From NCBI GenBank assembly GCA_948144175.1, contig CANXME010002672.1, forward strand, positions 62,001-126,000: a DNA stretch of 64,000 bases, given 5' to 3'. Each line of letters begins with the position of its first letter. The stretch's first letter is position 1. Positions 34,465 to 44,364 of the stretch are shown here, one piece after another. The DNA comes from Closterium sp. NIES-65 (lineage: Eukaryota > Streptophyta > Zygnematophyceae > Desmidiales > Closteriaceae). A model generated the notes under the pieces. That model was not told the origin of the DNA. It did not search any database and worked only from the letters and a program-made list of their open reading frames with translations. A program made the position numbers and the translations under genes.

Positions 34465-35769
34465 TGGTATCGAGCAGGCTCCCAAGTGGGAACTGTGCCT
34501 AGGGCCCACCACATCGATCTTTTTTTTTCCTGCCCGAAGCGCGCTCAGCCCGAGTCGCGCTCCGGGCTCTCACCTCTTCGAGCCGCCCTTCTCAGCGGCC
34601 CCGCCGCCCTTCTCAGCGGCCTCGCCGCCCTTCACTGCGGCCCCGCCGCCCCACATTGCGGCCCCGCCGCCCTTCTACGCGGCCCTGCCGCCCTTCGCTG
34701 CGGCCGCGCCGCCCCTCGCTGCGGCCCCGCCGACCTTGGCTGCGGCCGCGCCGCCCCTCGCTGCGGCCCCGCCGCCGTTCGCTGCGGCCCCGCCGCCCGT
34801 CTCAGCGGCCCCGCCGCCCTTCTTTGCGGCCTTGCCGCCCTTCGCTGCGGCCCCGCTGCCTCACGTTGCGGCCCCGCCGCCCTTCGCTGCGGCCCCGCCG
34901 CCCGTCTCAGCGGCCCCGCCGTCCGTCTCAGCGGCCTCGCCGCCCGTCTCAGCGGCCCCGCCACCCGTCTCAGCGGCCCCGCCGCCCTTCGCTGCGGCCC
35001 CGCCGCCCTTCACTGCGGCCCGGCCGCCTCTCTCGCTGCGGCCCCGCCGCCCTACTCAGCGGCCCCGCCGCCCTTCACTGCGGCCCCGCCGCCTCTCTCG
35101 CTGCGGCCCCGCCGCCTCTCTCGCTGCGGCCCCGCCGCCCTACTCAGCGACCCCGCCGCCCTTCACTGCGGCCCCACCGCCTCTCTCGTTGCGGCCCCGC
35201 CGCCCTACTCAGCGGCCCCGCCGCCCTTCTACTGCGGCCCCGCCGCCCTTCTACTGCGGCCCCGCCGCCCTTCTCAGCGGCCCCGCCGCCCTACTCAGCG
35301 GCCCCGCCGCCCTTCTACTGCGGCCCCGCCGCCCTTCTCAGGGGCCCCGCCGCCCTTCTCAGTGGCCCCGCCGCCCTTTACCAGCGGCCCTGACGCCCCT
35401 TTCACCAGCGGCCCTGCCGCCCTACACCGCCCGCGCCGCCCGAGCCGCCCGAACCGCCCGAGCCGCCCGAGCCGCCCGACCTGCCCGAGCCGCCCGAGCC
35501 GCCCGAGCCGCCCGAGCCGCCCGACCAGCCCGAGCCACCCAAGCCGCCCGAGCCGCCCGAGCCACCCGAGCCGCCTGAGCCGCCCGAGCCGCCTGAGGAG
35601 CCGAGCCGCTGGTGCCACGGAGCCGCAGTTGCTGCTGTGCCGTCCGAGCAGCCGTGTTGCCGTGCTGCTGTACTGCTGAGCTGCCCGACCCGCCCTGTCT
35701 GGTGAGAGCAGCGCTTCTGTCACTGCACTGCCCCTGTCCTACAGTTGGTACTGCTAGTCTACTGCTGTC

Positions 35770-38700
35770 ATGGCTACCCCCAGTGTTCTCGCTTTAGACG
35801 CTGAGGGTCGAGCCATTGACTTTGAGGTTTGGGTAGATGACCTGCAGCTTTTCCTACAGTGCGATAGGGCAGACGGTCTCTCCCTCTTTGACCTCACCTC
35901 TGGTGCTTCCCCTGCCCCTGCTGCCGATGTCGACGCCACTGTTCGCTCACAGTGGGCCACTCGCGATGCTGCTGCACGTCTTGCTGTGCGTCGCCACCTG
36001 CCTACCACTGAGCGCGCGCACTTTAGTCAGTACAAGAGTGCTCACACCTTGTACGACGCTGTAGTTGCACGCTACTCTTCCCCTGCCACTGCTGCACTGA
36101 GCCGCCTCATGCTACCGTACCTCTTTCCTGACCTTGCTGCCTTTCCCACAGTCGCTGACCTCATTACGCACCTCCGCACTAGTGACATCCGCTACCGCGC
36201 CGCGCTTCCTGCTGAGTTCCGCGCCAAGAACCCCCCCCCCATGTACATCACTCTCTATTATATAGTCACCCGCCTCCCCGACTCCCTTCGCGTAGTCAGG
36301 GACCACTTTCTCTCAGTCTGTCCCACCACTCTCACTGTTGACCTCCTAGAGAAGGCCCTCCTAGCAGCGGAGAAGACCATAGTCGCTGTAGGAGCCTCTC
36401 GTGGTGACCCACGCACCCCCATCTTTGAGGGGTGTTCCCCTTCCCCCCTGTTGCCCTCTGTCGCCTCTAATGCTGCGGCCGACCTCGTTGGTCTTGAGTC
36501 GGTCGGTGCAGCGTCTGCCCCTAGCGGGAGACGTTGCTCTGGCAAGGGCAAGGGGGGCAAGGGCGCGGGTGGAGCTAGCGGGGGCGGTGGAGGTGGTGGT
36601 GGAGGCGGCGGACGGAGTGGGGGTGGTGGTGGGAGTGGTGGCGGAGGTGGAGGTGTCGGTGGCAGCAGCGGAGGCGGAGGCGGCGGAGGCGGTAGCGGTG
36701 GGAGCGGAGGCGGCGGTGGTGGCAGAGGTGGAGGCGGCGGTGGTGGAGGAGGTGGAGCTGGTCGGGGTGGTGCTTCGCAGCGGATCGGCTCCGGTGGTTG
36801 TCAGCGCCAGCAGCAGCAGCAGCAGCAGCGTTCTCGAGACATCCCCCCTCCTCAGCAGCTCCGTGAGTGGTACACGCAGCGTCAGCGTGGTGGGGGTTTT
36901 GGCCCGTGCACCTACGTCCTTCGCTCCGGCGACCGCGCGGGTGAGCAGTGTGGGGGTGCCCACTCCACCCAGCGCTGCTTAAGCCGCCTGACGGATGCTT
37001 GGCGTCAGCAGTTCCCGGAGGCTAGTGAGATCCCCCGCTCGGGAGAGCTATCTAGGGCAGGTGTCGCTATCTATGATCTTGACTTTGATGCTATCCTTGC
37101 TGCCATGTATGCTGTGACTATTAGTGATGAGGGTGACTGTTACCGGTGTTTCCCGCCCGACCCGGGCATTGGTACTGCTGCGCTAGGTGCTAGTGAGGCT
37201 GCGGCTCTAGGTGCCAGCGCGACTGCGCCCTCAGGTACTGGTGAGGCTGCGCTCTCAGGTACCGCGTCGGCTTCGGCCTCCCTCACCTTCACACTTGACT
37301 CGGGGGCTTCTCGCTCCTTCTTTCGAGACCGCACCACACTCACGCCACTTGGTCGGCCGGTTGCAGTCTCCCTGGCAGACCCCTCTGGGGGTCCTGTCCT
37401 CTCTCACTTCTCTACTGTCCTCCCGTGTCCGGCTGCCCCCTCTGGCACCTTGTCTGGTCTTTACCTCCCCTCGTTCTCGACGAACTTGGTGAGTGGTGCT
37501 GACCTGCAGGATGCGGGGGTTCACCAGTTTACTCCTACGAGTAAGCGGGTGACCCACTGCTCGGACGCACGCACGGGCCGACACCTAGCCACGTTTTCGC
37601 GTCGGCCGGGGTCGAGCCTCTACACTCTGACCACTGGGTCCCCTCCTGTCCCTGCTTCTGGCCAGGTAGCTGCGTCGGGTCAGGTGTTTGCTGCAGCGTC
37701 CAGGTCTGGTCCTGAGTCTGCCCCCTGCTCGTGTCGCCTCCTGTCTCACGAGACTCTCCTGTGGCACCACCGTCTTGGTCACCCCTCCCTGCCTCGTCTC
37801 CGAGGCATGGCTTCCCGTGTCCTTGTCTCTGGTCTTCCCCGGTCCCTCCCTCCCCTTCCTCCGGGGCCTGGTCCTTCCTGTGTCCCCTGTGTCGAGGGGC
37901 GGCTCCGGGCTGCCCCTCACTCCTCTCAGTTTCCCCTGACAGAGGCCCCGCTGCAGACGCTTCACATGGACGTGTGGGGCCCAGCCCGCGTCCGTGGACA
38001 GGGTCACGAGCGCTACTTCCTGCTGGTGGTTGACGACTACTCGCGTTACACCATAGTCTTCCCCTTAAGCAGCAAGGTTGATGTCACTGAGGTGTTGATC
38101 GACTGGATCCGCGCAGCTCGTCTCCAGCTCAGGAGGAGCTTCGGCTCGGACTTTCCTGTTCTGCGTCTGCACTCTGACCGAGGCGGAGAGTTCTCCTCTG
38201 GCCTTCTGCGAGCCTTCTGTCGTGCGCGAGGCATCCGCCAGACCTTTACGCTTCCGGACTCTCCACAGAAAAATGGGATTGCTGAGCGCCGCATTGGCAT
38301 GGTCATGGACGTCGCTCGTACGTCCATGATGCATGCGGCTGCCCCCCATTTTCTATGGCCGTTTGCGGTTCGGTACGCGGCGCATAAGATCAACCTTCAC
38401 CCCAGGGTCTCCAGACCGGAGACCTCCCCAGCCTTGCTGTGGACGGGGAAGGTCGGCGATGCGTCTGCGTTCCGTGTCTGGGGATCTCGGGCGTTTGTCC
38501 GCGACTTGTCTGCGGACAAGCTGTCCCCTCGTGCTGCTCCCTGTGTCTTCCTTGGCTTCCCCCCTGACGCCCCTGGGTGGCAGTTCTACCACCCCACCTC
38601 TCGTCGTGTTCTGTCCTCCCAGGACGTCACGTTCGACGAGTCAGTCCCCTACTACCGCCTCTTCCCCTACCGCACTCCTTCCCTCCCCCCGCCACCGCAC

Positions 38701-41682
38701 TTCCTTGTACCAGGTCCACCTCCGGTAGACCCCCTCCCTCCTCCGGGTCCTGCCCCTTCAGGTGTGTCCCAGGTAGACGCAGTCGAGCCGGTCGAGGTTG
38801 CTGGTGACTCTAGTACTGCTGCGGGTGCTGAGCCTGGGGGTGCTGAGTCTGGGGGTGCTGCGATTGGGGGTGCTGAGCCTGGGGGTGCTACGACTGGGGG
38901 TGCTGAGCCGGGGGGTACTGCGACTGGGGGTGCTGAGCCCGGGGGTGCTACTACTGGGGGTGCTGAGCCTGGGGGTGCTACGTCAGGAGCTGCTGAGCCT
39001 GGGGGTGCAGCGTCTGGAACTACTGAGCCTCGTGGTGCGGAGCGAGCGGCCGCTGGACCTGCTCGTGTGGCGTCTGGCGGTGCTGGGCCTGGAGGTTCTC
39101 CGGGTGCTTCGTCTCGGCGGGAGCTGCGCGAGTGGTTTGCCCGGCGCTGGAGGCGTACTGCTGGAGCTGGAGCTTCTTGGGCCGCTGAGGGTACTTGTGT
39201 CGCCGGTCTCGGAGGTACTCGCCCTGGGAGTGCTGGAGCTGCTGGGCCTGCGGGTACGATTGGAGCTGGAGCTGCTGAGGGTGTTGGCGCTGAGGCTACT
39301 GCTGTCAGTCCTGGCGGTGGTCCTGCTGCGGGTGCTGCTGGTACTGCTGGAGGTTCTGCAGCTGGAGGTGCTGTTGACGCTGGTGCTGCCGCTGAGGGTA
39401 CTGGTGCTGTCCCTGCTGTGTCTAGAGTCGCCGCGCGGCCTCGGCCGTACTTCGTTCCGCTCCTTCAGCAGGTTCTTGGTCCTTCTCCTCCTGTAGAGTG
39501 TCCACCGCCTGTCCAGTCACAGTCACAGTTACCGCCCGCCTCCCCACTGCCTGCTCCCTCTCCTTACACTGGTCCTACTAGAGGTCTTGCTGAGCGTCGT
39601 GAGCCTGCGTCTCGTCCCGCGTCGCCTGTTCGTGCTGCTCGCGCTAGTCGTAGCGGTTCGCGTCAGCGTCCTCCTCCTGTCCCTGGCACGCACCGGATGT
39701 CTCTGCGTCCGTCCACTGCTCCTCTGCGTGTCCCTTTGCCTTCTCCTCCTGAGTCCTTTCTTCCTGCGCTTGCCGACCCGGAGTCGGACTCCCTTCGTGC
39801 TGCCAGTACTACCTTCACGCGTCTCCTTACTATTGTCGTCACTGACCCCTCTTTTGAGTCCACTGCTGCGTCTGCTCTTGTTGCTGAGCTCGTTGACTTT
39901 GCTGCTTGCTGTCGTCTAGACTACGCTGCTAGTCTTGTTGCTGAGTCTGCGTCTGTCTGTCCTCCGTCCGTCGGGGGTGAGTGTGCTCTTGGCACGGACG
40001 TCCTTGAGGACAGGCAGGAGGAGCTCCAGTGTCTGGCTGCTGCTTCACCTCATCTCGCGTCCGTACTGCTTACCTCTGAGGGAGACCCGGATGCACTAGA
40101 CATCCCGACTCCGCGCTCTTACGCGGAGGCCGTAGAGGGTCCCTACTCCTCTCAGTGGCAGGCAGCTATGGATGGAGAGATGGCTTCCTGGAAGTCCACA
40201 GGCACCTACGTTGACGCGGTTCCTCCTCCTGGGGCGAACATCGTCAGTGGCATGTGGATCTTCAGGGTGAAGCGGCCGCCGGGCTCTCCACCTGTCTTCA
40301 AGGCGCGGTACGTGGCTCGTGGCTTCAGTCAGCGGCAGGGAGTTGACTACTTTCAGACCTTCTCTCCCACCCCGAAGATGACCACTCTTCGGGTGCTGCT
40401 ACACATAGCCGCTCAGCGTGACTACGAGCTCCACTCCCTTGACTTCAGCACTGCTTTCCTGCAGGGTAGCCTGCATGAGGAGATCTGGCTGCGCCGTCCA
40501 CCTGGCTTCATTGGGACTTTCCCTCCTGGCACCCAGTGGAGCCTCCGACGGCCAGTCTACGGTCTCCGCCAGGCACCGCGCGAGTGGCACGACACACTCA
40601 GGACTACGCTTGCGGCTCTTCGGTTTGCTCCTTCTACTGCTGACCCGTCGTTGTTTCTGCGCACCGACACCTCTCTGCCGCCGTTCTACATCCTCGTGTA
40701 CGTCGACGACTTGGTCTTTGCCACAGCTGACACTGCTGGACTCGCCCACGTGAAGTCCGAGCTGCAGAAGAGACACACGTGCACAGACCTGGGTTAACTG
40801 CGCAACTACCTTGGTTTGCAGATCACCCGGGACAGAGCACGCCGCACCATTACCTTGACTCAGTCACACATGGTGCAGCAGGTCCTTCAGCGCTTCGGCT
40901 TCACGTACTCCTCGCCTCAGGCCACTCCTCTGTCTACTCGCCACTCGCTCTCAGCTCTGCCTTCGGATGAGTCCGTAGAGTCAAGTGGCCCGTACCCAGA
41001 GCTTGTTGGCTGCCTCATGTACCTGATGACCTGCACACGACCTGACCTTGCATACCCTCTTAGCATTCTTGCACGCTATGTTGCTCCTGGGAGACACAGA
41101 CCAGAGCACATGGCTGCAGCGAAGAGGGTGTTGCGCTACTTGTGTAGTACGTCGGGCATGGGGCTAGTGCTTGGAGGGCAGAGTCCAGTGGTCCTCACTG
41201 GGGACGCGGACGCTTCTTGGGCTGACGACCAGGCTACGCAGCGGTCGTCACAGGGTTACACCTTCAGCCTTGGTTCCGGCTCTGTTTCGTGGCGGGCTAC
41301 TCGCTCGTCTTCTGTTCTCGGCTCCAGTTGTGAGGCTGAGATCTACGCCGGGGCCATGGCTGCACAGGAGCTTCGCTGGCTCACCTACCTGCTGACTGAC
41401 CTCGGAGAGCCGCCTCGTTCTCCTCCAGTGCTGTACGTAGACAACAAGGCCATGCTGGCCTTGTGTCGGGAGCAGCGCCTGGAGCACAGAACGAAGCACA
41501 TTGCTCTCCGCTACTTTCTTGCTCGTGAGTTGCAGCAGCGTGGTCAGTTGCGACTTGCGTACGTGGCCTCTGAGGCCAACACTGCTGATATCTTCACCAA
41601 GGCACTTCCGCCTTGTGATCATCAGCGCTTCTGCACTCAGCTGGGTCTTGTGCCTGTCTTGCCTCACTTGCTCACCCCTTGA
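35770..41682 (+). pseudogene. Element F gag-pol polyprotein with one nonsense codon
   Basis: A frame of 1675 codons starting MATPSVLALDAEGR, stopped by TAA at 40795-40797 where the related elements have GAA, then open again to 41682. Domains: gag (1-155 and onward), Gly-rich tract (~residues 260-340), zinc-binding-like C-x13-C-x3-H-x4-C (~380), protease LDSGASRSFF (~508), integrase HHCC (~665) and DDE core (MDVWGP ~733, LHSDRGGEF ~800, glutamate in NGIAERR ~838). A repeated GGAEPGGA linker (~1020-1110), RT with YVDDLVFATAD (~1642) and RNase H (40816 onward) complete it. The nonsense codon falls just after the RT active site, so RNase H would be lost. The poly-C run here has 10 C, which keeps gag in frame. 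No other break was found. Confidence 0.9.
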
Positions 41683-41887
41683 CCTTGCTTGTACTCTTAC
41701 ATATATATATACCTGCTCTTGCTTTTTTAGCCTTATATATATGTGTACTCCTGCATGTGAACTGGCCTTGTGGCCTTGACCTTGTGCTCGGACTGTGTGG
41801 TGACGTTGTGATCCACCTTGAGCTTTGTCTGCTTTGCTTGACTGGTCTTGTGACCCCTTGTTCTCCCCCACTTTGCCTATGGGGGTG

Positions 41888-42008
41888 TGTCAAATTATAA
41901 TATTGTGTAGGCTATAGTGGGGTAGCCCATATGGGGTACACATTTCTAGGGTTGCATATTTGTATCACTTCCATTCCTTAGTCAATCATTCTTGTTCTAC
42001 TTTCCTCA
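41888..42008 (+). repeat. 3' LTR of element F
   Basis: 121 bp; two adjacent-region substitutions against 34344-34464. Confidence 0.9.
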
Positions 42009-42013
42009 GCTAC

Positions 42014-42164
42014 ATCATAATTGAGTTTGGTGAAGTTTTCACGCGGGACTTTTCGTCGACAACGCTTCTTGTGAATTTGACGTTTCTGGCCAGAGTTATA
42101 GACCAGCGATTTTGTGTTAATTCAGTCCCTGATCTTCATAGACTCCGTCCTTAGTCTCTAACAG
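42014..42164. other. Unique spacer between element F and satellite array 2
   Basis: 151 bp with no recognised feature. Together with 34303-34343, 25865-26032 and 18189-18639 it is what remains of the pre-insertion spacer (about 0.8 kb). Confidence 0.5.
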
Positions 42165-42980
42165 CGAGCATCATCGATCATCGGCGCTCGCGAACGAAGA
42201 GCGTCCGCTGCACTTCATGCACATGTGCGGATCCTTCCGCGTTTTGGGGGTGGAAGCGCTCGTTACAAGCATTTTTCTTTCGCCGTGTAACGCGGATGCG
42301 CTTGTCTGGTCCTATTACCCAGCCAGCGAGGGCGTGCGAGGGTTGCGAGCATCATCAGTCATTGGCGCTCGTGAATGAAGAGCGCCCGCTGCACTTCGTG
42401 CACATGTGCGGATCCTTCCGCGTTCTGGGGGTGGAAGCCCCTTGTTCCGAGCGTTTTTCTTCCGCCGGGTCACGCGGCTACGCTTTTGTGGGCTTATTGC
42501 CCAGCCAGCAAGGGCGTGGGAGGGTTGCAAGCATCATCGGTTATCGGCGCTCGCGAATGAAGAGCGCCCGCTGTACTTCATGCACATGTGCGGATCCTTC
42601 CGCGTTTTGGGGGTTGAAGCGCTCGTTCCGAGCGTTTTTCTTCCGCCGGGTCACGTGGCTGCACTTGTCTGGGCCTATTACCAAGCCTGAAAGGGCGTGG
42701 GAGGGTTGCGAGCATCATCGGTCATCGGCGCTCGCGAATGATGAGCGCCCGCTGCACTTCCTACACATATGCGGATCCTTCCGCGTTTTTGGGGTGGAAG
42801 CGCTCGTTCCGAGCATTTTTCTTCCGCCGGGTCACGTGACTGCGCTAATCTGGTCCTATTGCCAAGCCAGCAAGGGCGTGGGAGGGTTGCGAGCATCATC
42901 GGTCATCGGCGCTCGCGAATAAAGAGCGCGCGCTGCACTTCCTGCACATGTGCGGATCCTTTCGCGTTCTGGGATTAGAA
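42165..42980 (+). repeat. 181-bp satellite array, copy 2
   Basis: The same family and orientation as 17419-18188. GAGCATCATC (or a one-base variant) recurs at 42166, 42347, 42529, 42710 and 42891, period 181-182 bp, about 4.5 units. The last unit breaks off after the CGCGTTCTGGG segment and runs into a 17-bp minisatellite. Confidence 0.9.
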
Positions 42981-42983
42981 ACG

Positions 42984-43911
42984 CTGGTCCAAGTGACGAC
43001 TTGGTCCAAGCCAGCACCTGGTCCAAGCAAACACCTGGTTCAAGCGACGACTTTGTCCAAGCGAGTACTTGGTCCAAGTGACGACTTGGTCCAAGCGAGC
43101 ACTTGGTCCAAATGATGCCTTAGTTCAAGCGAGCACCTGGTCCAAGTGACGATTTGGTCCACCGGCACCTGGTCCAAGTGACGACTTGGTCCAAGCGAGC
43201 ACCTGATCCAAGTGACGCCTTGGTCCAAGCGAGAACCTGGTCCAAGTGACGACTCGGTCCAAGCGAGCACTTGGTCCAAGCGAGCACTCGGTCCAACCGA
43301 GCACTCGGTCCAAGCGAGCATTCGGTCCAAGCGAGCGCATTGTCCAAGCGACGACTTGGTCCAAGCAAGCACCTGGTCCAAGCGACGGCGAGCACATGGT
43401 TATAGTGACAATTTGGTCCAAGCAAGCACCTGGTCCAAGCGACGACTCGGTCGAAGCGAGCACCTGGCCCAAACGACGACTTGGTCCAAGCGAGCACTTG
43501 GTCCAAATGACGCCTTGGTTCAAGCGAGCACCTGGTCCAAGTGACGATTTGGTCCACGAGCACCTGGTCCAAGTGACGACTTGGTCCAAGCGAGCATCTG
43601 ATCCAAGTGACGCCTTGGTCCAAGCGAGAACCTGGTCCAAAGGAGGACTCCATCCAAGCGAGCACTTGGCGTAAGCGAGCACTCGGTGTAAGCGAGCACT
43701 CGGTCCAAGCGAGCGCATTGTCCAAGCGACAACTTGGTCCAAGCAAGCACCTGGTCCAAGCAACGACGATCACATGGTTGTAGTGACAATTTTGGTCCAA
43801 GCGAGCACCTGGTCCAAGCGACGACTTGGTCCGAGCGAGTAATTGATCCAATTAACGACTTGGTCAAAGCGAGCACCTGGTCCAAGTGACGACTTGGTCA
43901 AGCGACGATCC
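42984..43911 (+). repeat. 17-bp minisatellite
   Basis: About 54 units of a 17-bp motif TTGGTCCAAGCGAGCAC and variants (TTGGTCCAAGTGACGAC, CTGGTCCAAGC). Three units make 51 bp, which yields a 17-residue periodic translation (LDQVLAWTKSSLGPGAR) on the minus strand; those open frames are by-products. A larger block is itself duplicated about 395 bp apart: the AATGATGCCTTAGTTCAAGC segment at 43111 matches AATGACGCCTTGGTTCAAGC at 43506. Confidence 0.9.
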
Positions 43912-44364
43912 CTCGGTTGAAACATTTCATAGGACATTCCGTGGTTCCGACTTTGAGTGCATTTCATCTCGTGAAACCTACGCAATCTCATAGCACATGC
44001 GGTTTGCTACCCTGACCCGAGGTGAAACACGAGCCCAACATTGAGGAATACGCCCTCCACCTTGGTTATTCCATATGCGCCTGTATGTCGATGATGGAAA
44101 TACAGTAGCCTTTCAACCCTAGATCGCTTCTAGGTCAGTAGAAAGCCCATTAGTGGGCTTGCCGCTTTTCTCTCCGTGGAGCCAGATCGTATCCTGAGCT
44201 CCTGGAGCGATCACAAGCGGGAATCCGCGATTGATCTCTGCGCTTCGTGGCCTGACGTCAACACCTCTCACTCACCACCCAGCTTGGACTGCCGTCGCTC
44301 GCCTCGTCCTTCCAGTCATTCTCGCCTCGCGGACTCTCCGTTATAGGCCGTCTCGATTGTAGCC
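43912..44364. other. 5' flank of the NDUFA9 gene
   Basis: No coding frame of note. It holds a small hairpin AAGCCCATTAGTGGGCTT at 44143-44160. The promoter and 5' UTR of NDUFA9 should lie here, but no clear core element is seen. Confidence 0.4.

Larger units (their letters stand above)
34344..42008 (+). mobile_element. Complete Ty1/copia element F, best preserved
   Basis: A 7665-bp plus-strand element with 121-bp LTRs (34344-34464 and 41888-42008) that differ at two positions. The target duplication GCTAC (34339-34343 and 42009-42013) is perfect. The PBS TGGTATCGAGCAGG is at 34465 and the purine tract CTATGGGGGTG ends at 41887. A long GC-rich leader (34540-35600) is made of GCGGCCCCGCCGCCC-type repeats, then of GCCGCCCGA repeats. 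The coding frame is open through gag, PR, INT and most of RT. Confidence 0.95.

Noticed and set aside
43040..43885. Minus-strand open frames of 113-243 codons in the 17-bp minisatellite
   Set aside because: Periodic translation of a tandem repeat, with no domain and no codon bias.
44143..44160. Hairpin AAGCCCATTAGTGGGCTT as a terminator or RNA gene
   Set aside because: A 7-bp stem in a eukaryotic 5' flank. No U-run role applies and there is no cloverleaf or conserved RNA around it.
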